NCBI RefSeq assembly: GCF_020497125.1
Contig: NC_059082.1
Span: forward strand, 66,170,948-66,234,947
Direction: 5' to 3'
Source of the DNA: Mauremys mutica
Lineage: Eukaryota > Chordata > Testudines > Geoemydidae
DNA length: 64,000 nt
This document shows, in pieces, positions 36,301 to 49,181 of the stretch (position 1 is the stretch's first letter; each line of letters begins with the position of its first letter). A model generated the notes under the pieces. The model searched no databases. It saw nothing but the letters and a program-made list of their open reading frames with translations, and was not told the origin of the DNA. A program made the translations under genes and the position numbers.

Positions 36301-39300
36301 ATTGTGTGTCAAACTGTAAACTCAGATTGGGCGTTTGCTTTCTATACATGGCCGTTTGAATTGCATCACTCTGTTGTCCAGTGGTGAGAATGTGCTCAGA
36401 GACTGTCTCTATAATAATGGCATTTAGACTTTGGCTTTAGAATAAAAGTGTTCAATGTATACCTGGATTTATTTATTATTTTTGCTACTGTTATAATTAT
36501 CTTTTCAGTACAGTGGAGAAAACCATTGCATACACACTTAAGATATATTACTATGTATTGAAAATATTGGAGTAATTAAAAACAGAGAAGAATTTTATGC
36601 ATCAGGATTCACAATACATCTTATATGCAAAAATGAGAGGAGTAATGTTCATTTGTTTGACAAGTAGCAATTTCAACTCACTGATACAACGCTGGATTAT
36701 AGTGACTAGCCAGGGACTTCCTCCTTCATATCCTCAAGTCGTTTGCATTCAAAGACTGACAGATTGAGTGTCGACAGCCTTAATTACCAAATTAACTTTT
36801 AAACAGCTCATAATCAATATGTTTGGCATTAGAAGTAACAACAGACAGAACAGGATGAAATAGTAAAAAATGAAGCATGTAAACTATTTACAGAAAGCAT
36901 GTTCTGAGACACTAACGTATTTGCAACTAATAAAAGACAATTTTATCCCTATAAAAATCGTAAGCCATGCAACTCCAAATTTTTACAAAAGAAAGCAAGC
37001 AGAAGCCACACCACCCCCTCATCCTACAGGGGTGAGAAATGGAGATATTTGTCATCTCCTCTTACATCCTCTACTCTCTGCCTCTATCATATCAAGAATA
37101 TTTGAAAAGTGAAGTCTTCTACTGCTGAAATCACCAACTTACCTCCTGTGCTACTATGATTCAGTTTCCTCACTAAGTGATAGGAAAGCATCACCATCTG
37201 ATTGGACTACTTCAGTCAAATCTTTTAATCTTATTACTGCTTTAGATTGCTTTGTCTTGATTGAGCCCACCTTGTTCACTACCAAACCCAGCTTCCCATG
37301 GACCATCTCTGCATCACCAGAGCTGTGGGTTTTAAAGAGATGTAGGTGCAGATGGAGGAGGGCTGTAGTAGGGCTGTTAGATCTCCCACTCTGTAAATCC
37401 AACAGCCTCACTGGAGCAGGGATTCAGGCAGCGTGAGATGACTCCACCCTAAGAGTGGAGCAAAGGCCAAGGAGTAGGTGCGCAGCTGCTGTGTTGCCTA
37501 GTTGGGAGGATTCCTCTCCCCTCATTCTCCTTGAGACCCTCTTGCTCCAAGCCCAGCTCTTTGGATTTGGAACAATAGGATGATACATCTCTCAGCAATG
37601 GAACTCACATTTTTTTCATCTTTGTTCAGATATTCCCCTTAGTAAATAAGCTTCTAAGGTGCTCTGCTCTGAGTTTTGCAAATACACTGCTTAGAAAATA
37701 ATTTTTAAAAAAAATGTTATGGCACAAAAGTTTAATGAGATTATTTTTAATAATGAAATCTTTTTTGTTATTATGATAAGAGTGAACAGCATGATAAAAA
37801 GAAGTTGTGATCAAAAAAATCTTGGTTTGATCAACCAACAAGTCCTTCATCTTTAATTAGTCCATCAAATAAAGAAGTTTTAGCTGCTTTTCTGAAAGTA
37901 ACCTCATCATTTGTCTTAGAAGGTAACAGGAGTGACATTAACACATGCAACAATGTAGAACAGAGTCAAAGAAACCCTTTATTAGAGAATGATTAGGATT
38001 TTCATGGGTGTTAAGCTAAGAATAGTAAATATGATAGGAGAAAAAATTAAGAAATGGGAAATCCACTTCTAAAATATAGCTCTGCAAGACTATGACTTTC
38101 CTCTGGTAGATATGTTAACTATAGTAAATAAATAAATGAACTTTCACAGCAAAAGCTCTTCTTCTTATCTTTTATTACAGATGACAATTTAAGTGCTGAC
38201 AATATGCTTGCTACTGTGGACATCAAGATGGCCTCTAGTCTAAAGAGCTTTTGAACAGAGAAAGGCCTCACCTTGGATAAAGTTTTATAGACTTTTTGGA
38301 GTTTTTAAAAGCTGTCATTTTCCATTTCTTTCCTGTGTGAGCCTCATTAAAATACTAGACTTTTATGAAGTGATTTGATTGAGCAGAGGGTTGAGGTTTG
38401 ACATTCTGGATTTGGAAGTACATTTCATAAATCTCATCAAGATGAGATGAAGATGTAAACAAAGGGGGCATTTGGGCTGGCGTTGAAGAAGTGCAAGGGA
38501 CAAGAAGGAACATGATATGGGAGGATGAAGTTGTGCAGTGTATTAAAAATAGGCAAGGGGAAGCTAGTAGAGCAAATCAAAGAGGGGTATGACATTGTCT
38601 GACCACTAAATAATTTTGGTTGTAGCATTTTAGCTGGATCAGAGAGGAACTATGTGGACATCATGGAGAACAAGGAAGTGGCCTCAATAATCAGTAACAA
38701 AATCTGATTTCACATAGCAGCAAGTTAAAAGCAAAAAACAAACAAACAATCTCAGTAACTAAAACCAGGTGGAATTTAAACAAAAAAACATACTAAAAAG
38801 GCGTCAGTATCTCTGGAAAGATTTAAATAATATTGAACCTTCGCTATAAGTGCTTTTCAGAAAAACTTGAAAACCCAGTCTTCACTTAGAGTACACCAGA
38901 CTCCTCCCATAGCCAGCTGAGCCTTAAAACTGTGGACAGAAAACTCAAAAGACGTAACATTTAAATTAAAGTATTTAGGTGGACCATACTTCAATCTAGT
39001 CATCTTCTCAGCTTTGCATGAGCAGTGGCCTCTCTTCATAAACACACACCTCCCAAAGATGTCACACACACCAACATGCTCAATACAGAGTTGCTGAAAA
39101 AAGTTTAATCTCCAACACATCAGTGAATTATGCAATATCAACTTGTGCTTATGTTTCCTGTCTTTGAATGACTCATCTTGTATGTCGTTCTGCTGGCAGA
39201 ACCACTCAGCTTTATATTTTTCACACCATAATGCACAGGACAGCACACTTGAAAAATCAACAGATTCAGACGGGCTTCCATTGATTTATGTTTCAGATGC

Positions 39301-40364
39301 ATTGGCAAAGAAATAAAGCAACAGAAAATGGGATTTTTTTGTGTTTTATAATTTTAAATCTGGACTATGTTTCCCAGAATAAATATAATAGGTGATTATC
39401 CATTTGCCCTTCATGAATGCTCCCTACCATTCATGAATTATCAGGTGTCACCTAACTTTAAAATAATAATTAATTAGTTCATTTCATGGGATTAGCATTA
39501 TATATAAAATTTAAATTGCAGTAAACCTGAATGGCTGATGTATTTGCAGCACTTAGCTTATGTTGAACCACTTCAAATAAATGTCCTCATTATTCTCTGC
39601 AAACATATCCCTCAAGGGCAACTGAACTGTGATACTGACATTTTAGAAGGTCTGTAACAAACAGTAAGTACTAATGTTCAAGAACTTTGCTTGCGATATT
39701 TCTCAGCATGGATTACGTAAGTACATTATGCCAAAAGTGTTTGCAAATGCCACACGGTGCCAAAAGAAAAGTCACAAATAGACACCCAATGTAAATATTG
39801 CCCTTTCTTTAATCTACAGAAATTAATTACAGGCTCTGGGACCTGATCTGGTGACTAGGTGTTGAGCATGGACAATTCTTGGGAGATGCCTATTGCACCC
39901 TATTTCCAATGAAAGAGTAAAGTACTCATCTTGCAGATCTGATGCCATGAAATATATTCTGTCCCCAAATCTGCAGAATATCCAGTTCTGTGGTGATACA
40001 TTCTGTGATGAAAAAGCATGGGGTGGGGAGAGTTGTGCCTGCTCAGGAGGAGGAAGCATTGTTCTATTCTCCTGGCCTCAAAGGAGATATGACCTGAGGT
40101 TTTCACTGCCTACCAGCAAGGTAGCATTCAGTGCAGACCCTGTATGCATATCTCACCCCATTTTCCTTGGAGTTCAGGCTCCTCTGAGCCACACAGAATC
40201 ATGCCCAGAACAACACGGGGAATGGGGGAATTCAGACTCCCCATTCTGTTGATGCATGGAACTGTCACTGGCTATGGATTTGTGAGTGCAGATCCACTAA
40301 TCCATTCTACTTCAGAGAGAAGTGTGCAGCCTCCGTTGAGTCAACTGAACACATACATAAGGGC
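36301..40364. other. Non-coding stretch
   Basis: AT-rich; no exon with matching splice sites was found. The ORFs at 37154-37411 (-, 85 codons) and 38857-39246 (-, 129 codons) are open but show no family motif. They are better treated as chance ORFs. Confidence 0.4.
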
Positions 40365-40484
40365 TAGGATGACCAGATGTCCCGTTTTTAAAGGGACAGT
40401 CACTTTTTTGGGACTTTTTCTTATGTAGGCATCTATTACCCTCCACCCCCGTCCCGTTTTTTCGCACTTGCTATCTGGTCCCTA
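40365..40484. mobile_element. Short hAT-like MITE
   Basis: The 120-bp unit has ends taggatgaccagat and atctggtccctac, imperfect inverted repeats, with an interior (tgtcccgtttttaaagggacag, then a C-rich stretch) typical of a small repeat common in turtles. Flanks ataagggc and catagggc look like a diverged 8-bp target duplication. Confidence 0.68.
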
Positions 40485-41635
40485 CATAGGGCTGCTGCTC
40501 TACGACATCTTTCACCCAGCCCTTGTGGAGATCTTTGTGGATTTCATTTAAGAAAAAGTTAATGCCTAGCTTAACTGGGTTCTTGGTAACCATCTTACTG
40601 AGCTTCTCATAAAAAAGAATTCAAGCTGATCATTTTGAGACACAGATGATTTGCTTTGAATGCATGTTCCAGGACTTAAATCAGAGTTGGTGGCTGGCCA
40701 CTGGAATTAGCTGTCTTGGTCCTTGTTACCAGCCTCATGGAGTCCACAGATATCTCTGCCATGAACACAGTAAATAGAGAGATTTTTCTAAGTACAGACT
40801 TGAACTTGTCATGGTTCTCTGGATGAGGCTTGTTGGGTCCTGGCCTCTAGACACTGTAGTTCTAATGAAGCATGTATTTGCTAAAGAGTCTGACTGGGTC
40901 AGTGAAGAAACTCTGAAATCCCTGTCAATTTTTTACAGCCTCTTGGGAGGAAATGTCCCTCAGCAGGAATTACCACATCAATTCCCAAGGTTGACACTGC
41001 TGCAAAATAAAACCAAAGTTTTTACATATAAAAATTATGTAGTTTGTGATTTCCAAAATATGTATTAGTGAGGAAGTTATTTTAAAGGTTATGCAGTTCA
41101 ACAGAATGGTTTTACTGAGCTCAGAATTAAACCACATTAGTAGATATTTTATACTACCCCAAAGTACACTGTATTTTTTATATAGTACTATAAATAGCCG
41201 TGGATTCTTGAATCTTTCAATTCCATTTATGAATTTCTCTTTATCTTATGCACATACATTTAAACAGATATTTAACTATTCGATTGCATGTATTAGAGTC
41301 TTGGAAAGTCTTAGTTAATTTAAATTTTAAAGAATCACTAAAGGAATTACATAATATTTCAAAGCTTGGGTGTAGGGCATTTGTCAACAGTGGAATGACA
41401 TATCTCCATCCACTAGGACCCTTCATGACACACTAGCTACCTTAAAAGGCTCAATCTTTATCCAACTGTATCTGGACTGAGCCTTGGAAAGTGCCTCTTC
41501 TTTAAACTCTCGCAGGCTTTAGTGCGTTCTACATCCCCAAGAATGTGAGATCAGGTTTTGAAGAATACCAGATCTTACTGTAACGCACAGTACAATACAT
41601 GTACAAAGCAAGTCTCAAGAAAAAACATTGTTTTG
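40485..41635. other. Non-coding stretch
   Basis: No gene or repeat could be supported. Confidence 0.4.
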
Positions 41636-41639
41636 AAGT

Positions 41640-41995
41640 ATGTAGTGTTGTTGTAGCTTTGTTGGTCCCAGGATAATAGAAAGACAAGGTGGGTGAGTTT
41701 TTTATTGGACCAACTTCTGTTGATGAGAGACAGAAGCTTTCGAGCTTACACAGAGCTCTTCTTCAGGTCTGGGAAACTAAATACAATGCATAAGAAAGTA
41801 ACACATATTTCAAGGGACCATTCAAGGTGAAATGGTCCATTAACACCCCTCCAGTCATAGGGAGGAAAACGGGGGGAAGAGCGGCTGGGGGGTGGAGGTT
41901 GTTAGTGGTTACAGAATTTTGTAATAAGCCATAAATTCAGTGTCTTTATTCAGTCCATGATTTTTAGTGTCTAGCAAAGTAGTTTCTAAGGTAAA
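41640..41995 (-). mobile_element. Retroposon 3' region, Penelope-like suspected
   Basis: On - the unit reads from a coding-like stretch (LDTKNHGLNKDTEFMAYYK, near 41985-41925), through cagacctgaagaagagctct and gaaagcttctgtctctc, to ccaataaa, and ends near gggaccaacaaagctacaac. The gaaagctt...aataaa...gctac order parallels the elements at 27835 and 61458. I recall it as an abundant turtle family and suspect Penelope-type retroposons. The class was not proved here. Confidence 0.5.
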
Positions 41996-42650
41996 AATAG
42001 ATATTGAGGGTCATGGATCCCAGAGCTACCACAGGCCACTTGAACTTGTCCATGGACAATTTGCTGGACATCCATGCTCTAATCAACTGACCAAATGACT
42101 TCTTATTAAACTATTTATTTGTTTCAATAGCTTACAAAATGATTCACTGGTGGTAGTTCATGAAGATGACTCCCCAGTACCTTATTTTCTGTAAGAAATG
42201 GTTACTTGCTTTAACTGTGGTTCTTCGAGAGTGATGCAGACGTATTCCACTTAGATGCGTGCGCACCTACTGCAAGAAGCCTTTGCCTAACAGTACGCAT
42301 AGACTGGTGGCACTTGTGCCTTGTGGCTGTGGTCCCTCTCCAGCTACATGAGGTGACGCTGCCCCAACCCCCCTCAGTCCCTTTGCACTGAAAGCCCATA
42401 AGAGGAGACTCTGATGCAGAGGGGATAGAGGGTGGGTTATGGAATACAGGTCTGCATCACATCTTGAAGAACCACAGTAACAGTAAATAACCATTTCTTC
42501 TTCTTCAACTAGATGCAGACATGTATTCCATTTAGCTGACTCATAAGTGGGGACCCCAATCTGGAGGTGGGGCTCGAAGTTTACTGAAATAGGGATCGCA
42601 GGACCGCCGTTCCAAGGTCCGCATCTGCTCTGGTCCATAAACATATGTAT

Positions 42651-43396
42651 GGATGACCATGTGGCTGCCCTGCAAATGTCTAGTATGGAAATGTCACTGA
42701 ATGCTATTGACATCGTTTGTGCCCTCACGGAGGGAGCCCATATCCGCTGAAGAGGTGCACCCAAAGCTATTCATATGCAATCTTGATATGGGATGTTATC
42801 TATCTAGAGATGGTCTGTGCAGAGACCTCTTGCGCCTTCACGTGGTCTGCATATGACACAAACAGGCAAGGTGAAGCACAAAATGGTTTAGTCCTGTCTA
42901 GATAAAAGGCTAGACATTGCCTGATATCCAGAGTGTGGAGGCACTGTTCTACTGGAGAGAATGTGGTTGAGAGAAAAACAGGTAAATACACACCATCTGA
43001 TTCAGATGAAAACAAGAGACCACCTTAGATAAAAACTTGGGCACGGTCGCAGCATTACCCTGTCCCTGGAGAATTGAGTGTTAAGGTGGCTCAGCCAGCA
43101 AGGCCTGCAACTCACACACTCTTCTTGCAGATGTCATGGCTATCAGGAATGCACTTTTCTGAGATGGGGGGGGGGGCAACAGACAGGATGCCAGGGGCTT
43201 GACTGGAGGGCCCATTAGAACCACCAGCACTATGTTTAGGTCCGACAGGATGTAAATGGCGAGGATGTAAATGGAGAAGCCCTTTCAGAAACTTTGTCAC
43301 CATGGCATTGGGAAAAAAACTGATTTTGCCTGAATATGGGGATGAAATGCTGATATTGCTGATGAATGCATTCAGCGAACTGAGTGCAAGGTCCAA
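42651..43396 (-). pseudogene. DIRS tyrosine recombinase, broken into fragments
   Basis: Fragments of the integrating recombinase appear in order: SLNAFISNISI...MVTKFLKGLLHLHP (43385-43250), LSVAPP..KCIPDSHDICKK (near 43190-43120), DIRQCLAFYLDRTKPF with SPCLFVSYADHV and EVSAQTISR (about 42940-42800), and ISILDICRAATWSSIHMFM (about 42690-42635). The ICRAATWSS block lies near the catalytic C-terminal end in DIRS recombinases. Frames change between the fragments, so no intact enzyme remains. Confidence 0.78.
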
Positions 43397-43647
43397 TTTC
43401 TGAAAATGTTGCAGCTACTCTAAGAGGTCATGGATTGAAACCCATGTCGTTTGGGTCCTATGGGCCAAGGACCACACCAAGAACCTCTTCCACTTTGCTG
43501 ACTAGGCCATCCTAGTGGAGGACTTCGTACTGTAGAGTAGGACCTGCTGAACAGCCGCCGAGCACTGCTCCTCTGCTTCATTCAGCCATGTCGTAAGGTG
43601 CAGGGAGCTGACTGCAGAATGGAGGATGTGGCTAATGGAGGATGCTC

Positions 43648-44382
43648 CTAAGTGAGCAGGCCAGGATGGAGAGGAAGCAGTATAGAAAGCTGAACCAACA
43701 GAGCAAGGAGTTCTGAGAACCAGCACTGTCTTGGCCATGGTGGAGCAATGAGGATGAGCTTGGCCTGATCTGCCTTGAACTTGGGGATGATCTGAAGAAT
43801 GAACGGCATAGGAAGAAAGGTATACAGAAGAGTCAACCTTAAGCTGCAGAGGAAGGTGTCTGAGAGGGAGCCAAGACTGAGGCTCCTCCATGAGCAGAAT
43901 AGGTACACATTGTTTCCCTTTGTTGCAAGCAGGTTGATCATGGGGATGCCCCACGTTGCAAAGACGACTGGGAAAACACTCGCCTTCAGGGACCACTCAT
44001 GGCTCAGGGAGAAAACCCTGCTGAGATTGTCCGTTAGATGATTTTGCACTCCCAGAGTGATGTCTTTTTCGATGCAGAATTGCCTCAGGTTGATCGCCTC
44101 TAGGCAGAGTAACCTGGAATGTGCTCCCTCTTGTTTGTTCACATAGTTCAATACTCCAGAATGAGAGGTAGCAGCGCTCTCCAAGCCCGAGGGCAATCTT
44201 CGGCCCAAGGAGGGCCTCGGTACCAGATCTGGCCATATGGCCTGTCCAAGCAGGTGCTGCTTGAGGCAAAAGTCCCATGCCATCTGAATCCACTTCCAGA
44301 ACAATCTACAGATTGAACAACACACTTTAAGGTGGGTCTTGCTGAGATAAAGCAAGCACCGCACTGGGGGTCTTCCCTCCAC
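43648..44382 (-). pseudogene. DIRS RNase H region
   Basis: The longest open stretch of the element (244 codons) carries NYVNKQEGAHSRLLCLE, then ITLGVQNHLTDNLSR, then HEWSLKASVF and INLLATKGNNVYLFCS. These are the RNase H and following region of DIRS-like polyproteins, where the family has ...VNKQGG..., HIPG..N..AD.LSR and LFATR...P.F.S. The small losses in the IPG and AD positions suggest that catalysis is gone. The N-terminal reverse transcriptase is not seen upstream. Confidence 0.78.
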
Positions 44383-44730
44383 ATGAAGGATAATGTTTAA
44401 ACCTCTGTGAGGGCATCACTGGAGACACTATCTGGCAACTAACACTATCTACTGACCACTAACTAACTATATACAATAAACTAGACTAAGACTAAATGCA
44501 AGACTGTGAAACTACAACCACACTGAGCTCCAACTCCAGCCACAATAGTGAGAAGGAACTGAGGGGACAGTTGGAGTGGTGCCTCCTGCCAGGGGCGGAG
44601 CTACAGCCAAGAGACATGAGAGCCTCCCCGCCCCCTTTTACGGGTACTGCTAGGCAAAAAAGTCTCATGTTCCGGCACACAGGGCATGCACACACTTAAG
44701 TGGAATATACATCTGCATGTACTCAAAAAA

Positions 44731-47700
44731 TAGAGACTTGAAAATGGTTCCTTTCTCCTGAATACAGGTTCTTTGAAACACTCCCTTAAAGTAGCTGCAA
44801 GCATGCAGTCCTTAGCTACATATACTGGTATCCTACTGTGCAGATCTAGGGCTGCCAATCTTCTTAAAATGCTCTTCATAAAGAGATAAATAGCAAGCAA
44901 TTATAGATCAGCTAGCTTAACATCAGTCGTAGGAAAATATTATAAACAATTTGTTGGGATTTAGTGAGGGGACTCTTTAAAAAGCAGAGAGTTGACTTGG
45001 ATATAGGAAAGGGAGGTCTTGTGGGTTCTTTGAAGATACTACAGCAGTGGTAAACAATGGAAGTGCTGTGAATATCACATTTTTAGTTTTTAAAATAACA
45101 TCATAGTATTCCATAGCAAGTATTACTGGCTAAAAAGAGGCAAATGGCATGTTTAGGGAGAAAACTGGCTCAGAAACAGGAAATTTCCCCAAACAGCAAT
45201 TTATCTAGATGGAATAAAAATATCTGTGGGTTATACATATGTCACAAACATTTTGGAGCTCTCCAAATGATAAACTGAAGAATCGTGTAGTAAATTGAAT
45301 TTATCATGCACTTTTACCACCTTATTTGCATTTTTCTACTAGTCAATCACCACAGAGACTGCTTCTAATATTCCAAGTCTCTGAGCAGCTTTAAACAACT
45401 GTCATTAAAGAAAAATAAATAGCCAGGAAAAACTGACTTCTGATTTTTATAACTACATTTTTTATTTCAATTTGTCGGTTAGGTCAGCTGGATGCTCTCT
45501 GATCTTTTGGTTACTGCATGCAGTATGAGCATGTAAGTTAATTTGTAAAGGGTTTGTGATTATCCTATAGATCTATCTCACATGGAAAAGTCTGAGATTG
45601 AAAAACACAATGATGACACAAGTGAGACTGGGTTCAGATTATTACAAAAGGGAACAGACTTGCTAGACTAAGTGATTTTTTTCCTGACCAGCTTGGCTTG
45701 AACAGTTATAGAAAGGTATTAAAAGGAGCCCATAATGCCAGTTTTCAAAGTGTGCCAATTTCTGCTACTTCTTTTTTCCTTCTAAACTGATCAGGGCCAA
45801 GGTTATTATTTTTGATCCATGCAAAAGGTGACCTGCAAAAATGGAATAAAATTGAATTTGTCATTTTTTGTTTCTCTATGATGTATAAAGAAGGCCTAAA
45901 AACTCTATTATCCCCCCACTTCAAAAAAGGGGTTGGTTTGTTTTTCTGTTTAAGAAAAAAAGGAAAAACCTAAGAAATATCAGAAAAGTTAAATCTGGAC
46001 TTCCCTGATTGTACTAGAAGACTCATGAGGGCCTCAATTGTGCACTGCAAGATTTCTTCAATCCTTAGTTCATGAGGGAGGGGAGTTAAATCTTTAACAA
46101 AGGTATACTTTAGTCCAAAGAATTTATTATACATTGGAATTAGATAGATATTAAACAAACAAACACAAAAAGATCTTTAAATTGGCTGACTAAAATTCCC
46201 TTCCACTCTCATATGCTCAGAGTTCAGTTTCCTATCTTTGGTGATGCTACAGGCTCACTAATTCTCTGATCGGCCATTGAGTTCCAATGATATGGAACTC
46301 AATGTTTGACACTGTTGAAAAAGAGTTAAAACCAAAGATATGAAAGTTAAATATGATTTTAGCAGCATTAGCTGAACGGAGTGTGATCCTGAATTTAGTA
46401 TGAACTGGTTTTAACAAAGACAAAGAGTATGAACTTGGCTACAAAAACACAAGGACTAATCTGACCAGAATGTTCTTAGATTAAAATAAGGCCATTTGCT
46501 CCTCTCCCTCCCTCCCCCGCCAGGAGTCTTTTTTGAAAGACTCATATTGCTTCTGAATAATGTAAAGCGTTATGGGAAAATAGAAAAAACAAAAGGTCTA
46601 ATTCAGAGAGGACTGAGGGAGATGACTTCTAAAAGAAATGGGGATGGAGTGGGGGGAAAGAGTCCTAGAATTAGGAAATACAGAGAAAAAGCAGAATGTG
46701 AGTGAGAGCACCAGGCTGACTGTAAATAGCTGTCAATCCAGCAACTGGACTACGTAATATGTAGCTACAAAAAAAATTTCAGAATGAAAGCCCAGGTAAG
46801 AGGTTAAAGGTTCTTCTTACACCTTATTCAAAAAAAGCTAAGGTCTGATAACTCAGTACTTTAACGAGAGGCAAAATCACTCCTCAGGACAGAGAAAGAT
46901 ATTTTGGTACCTTACGGGAATTATTTAGAATGTCAGAAGATGTCTAATAGTTCCTGAAGAGTTTGGGGTCAAATCCAGAGGGAGAAAGTTGTATTTCTAT
47001 GTTAAAGGAAAGGAAAAAACACTCCTTAATATTTAACTACCTTCCAGGAGGTCTCCTTCATTCACATAAACTTGTTTTAACTCCGTTTTCCAGTTTTTAC
47101 TAGTCACATTTATAAGATTTTACTACTAGAACACTTTTTTTTGTAATAAGCAGAAAAAAAAAGATAGTTGAACAGTCACAGGCAATTGCAATTCATATTA
47201 AAGGCTATTTGTGTAACAAGCTAACAAGGAGATATTGAGCTTAACTATTAATCAAAAAGCATGGATTTACAAAAATAAGGCAAACTGAACAATATTCGAT
47301 TGGGTGAGCTCTTCAGTAATAAACTCCATATCAATGTTTAACCTCATTTTTCAATCATAGCATCGTCTTCTAGTTAGCAGCTCCACAAAAACCAAGGCTG
47401 ACTTTTAATTATGAAGCTGGATGAATTAGTTTTTTAAAAAAACATTACCAAGGAAATGCAAAGAAGTATTAGCAAATGGGTTTACATGCAATACATGGTG
47501 AAAGAGCTGAGACAATTAGCTTTAAAAAGAATAAACTAAAGTGTTCTGACAAATTGATCAGACTGTGATTACAGTCGAAAGTCCTATCTGTATTCTGACA
47601 GCTTACAGAGTTGACTTTATGGTTCTTGCAGCACATTTTTTTCTGGGTGATCTAATGGCAATAACTGGAATTTTGTAAGAGTGAGTTCCTTGCCTGGATT

Positions 47701-48792
47701 AAAAAGTTTCCTAATGGAGGTTAACTAGCAAGAAGGGAGAAGAACTATTTACAAGAAGTAGTGAGAAGCTGAGAAAAAATGCAGCTTATATTGAATATGT
47801 GTACTGACACCTGTACTCTGCTATCAACAAGGTAGTTGAGGTTCAGTTTCCACCAGTGCATAAAATACAGCCAGGGCTGCTGTTATAAACTGGCATAGTG
47901 TCAGTGACTTCACACAATGTGAAATCATTAAATAGAAAGATGCAAGTAAGTAATTAACACACACAGTTTGCTCCTTTTTTGTTATAAGCAGGAGCCTGTT
48001 TTTGGACTCCACTCAGTGATATTCATCATATCTCCACTTGTGTTATCTGAAAATAATGCAGTTTGTAAACTCTTGTAGTTCATGTTCTCTCTTCCACAAT
48101 TTGATTGCAGTACAAGAAAAATGAAAAGACAAACTGAGAGCATAAATTAAAGCTACCCCTGGGAGCCACTGACTTGCATGACAAACAGTTGCCCTGAAAT
48201 TTACTCAATAAAAGTTTTATAACTGCTTTGACAGTTCATAGTTTTATGATATTTTCTTAAATGCGGTAGATGCACAGAATTTTGGTTTTAAAATAAGATA
48301 TTTAAATGGTCTTTCACCAATTCTTCTTAATCAAATACACTGTACAGCAAGTCAATCTTTACTAACTGTCATTTGTAATCAGAGTCACAAAATAATCACA
48401 CAATAATGTGCAGCTAATGCATTATAATTGTTGCATCGCTATGTGATGGCACTGTGTTATTTCAAGTCATCAAGTTGATGCAAAGTCAAAATGTAACACT
48501 TTTTATACCATGAAAGGCATACAGTTAAAATACAGAGTCACCCAACATTTACCACTCTTTTAGCATTTTCCAAACTTATTTTCAGCAACATTTTTGTATG
48601 TTATTTTTGAAGTATGCTTAGCTCTCAGTTTTTTCTTGATTTTTTTTCTCCTTAAGTACTTATTTCTAAGGACATTGTGACTCATGTTTTAAAAGTAAAA
48701 ATAGGGTTTATTGGTAGAGTATTTAAAAACTTGTCCCTACTGAATTATGTAAATTGGCCTTACTTCAAATTTCTCCATGGCGGTGATCTTAC
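44731..48792. other. Non-coding stretch, possibly intronic
   Basis: AT-rich. A short patch at about 44896-44945 reads NYRSASLTSVVGK on +, which resembles the reverse transcriptase of a LINE (NYRPxSLTSVxxK), but it is too short to classify. An ORF at 46496-46705 after a pyrimidine-rich tract has no donor and no known motif. Confidence 0.4.
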
Positions 48793-48829
48793 CAACTCTC
48801 AGAGGAAGAGCAGGAGCCGCTGGAAGAGG
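48793..48829 (-). CDS. Putative small internal exon of an unrecognised host gene
   Basis: On - the acceptor tgtatttcactag is followed by 37 bases and then a donor GTAAGA, so both splice sites are canonical. In the frame that fits the exon at 24993-25122 it encodes a serine-rich peptide (SSSGSCSSSES) and ends two bases into a codon. The downstream exon begins with exactly one base completing that codon. A serine-rich linker just before a basic tail is plausible for a signalling or scaffold protein, but I do not recognise it. Microexons of this size are common in neuronal genes. The other frames also stay open for most of the 37 bases, so the phase match carries limited weight. Confidence 0.35.
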
Positions 48830-49181
48830 CTAGTGAAATACACCCACAGCCACACACACATCAAATACAGGAAAAGCTGAAAAAGGGAGCAACACTTGCA
48901 CACATGTACATCTTGGAAAGCTTTTCATTCCTCTATTTAACCTAGCAAGGTCTTATCAATTTGCCAGTCAAACTTTATATATTAAACAAAAATTATGGAC
49001 TTCCAATGACACAAACATAACAAAAACTCACCCCGAGTATGCTCAGTGATTCAAAATTACTTCTAATTTTCCTAGGAATTCACCTAAGTGTTGTGACAGA
49101 TGTGAGACCTTAGAAGAATGAAAAGTTCAAAAGACTATTACACTGAGATGTACCAGATGCTGTGGGCACAGAGATTACTTA

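Larger units (their letters stand above)
42192..44730 (-). mobile_element. DIRS-type tyrosine-recombinase retrotransposon, decayed
   Basis: DIRS elements integrate with a tyrosine recombinase instead of an integrase and have inverted termini. On - this one has an RNase H region (about 44200-43650), a recombinase N-terminal half (about 43400-43000) and a recombinase catalytic end (about 42990-42650). The left terminus (agtgatgcagacgtattcca, near 42229) is inverted relative to the right terminus (tggaatatacatctgcatgt, near 44701). Bases 42461-42515 are the reverse complement of about 42192-42230 plus a partial copy of the terminus, which matches the internal complementary region expected in DIRS. 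The reverse transcriptase part is largely missing, so this is an internally deleted copy. Confidence 0.8.

Noticed and set aside
37154..37411. 85-codon ORF on the minus strand, protein-like composition (GDAEMVHGKLGLVVNKVGS)
   Set aside because: No family recognised and no acceptor or donor in a consistent phase. I could not separate it from a decayed repeat, so it is not listed as a gene.
38857..39246. 129-codon ORF on the minus strand
   Set aside because: It is the longest ORF in a quiet stretch but shows no recognisable motif, has many Cys/Phe/Lys as expected from AT-rich DNA, and lacks supporting splice or promoter signals.
44896..45010. Possible LINE reverse transcriptase scrap (NYRSASLTSVVGK)
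   Set aside because: Too short to classify, and stops follow directly. Mentioned only within the non-coding entry.
46496..46705. Possible exon after a pyrimidine-rich tract on the plus strand
   Set aside because: The acceptor looks good but no donor follows and the peptide has no known motif.
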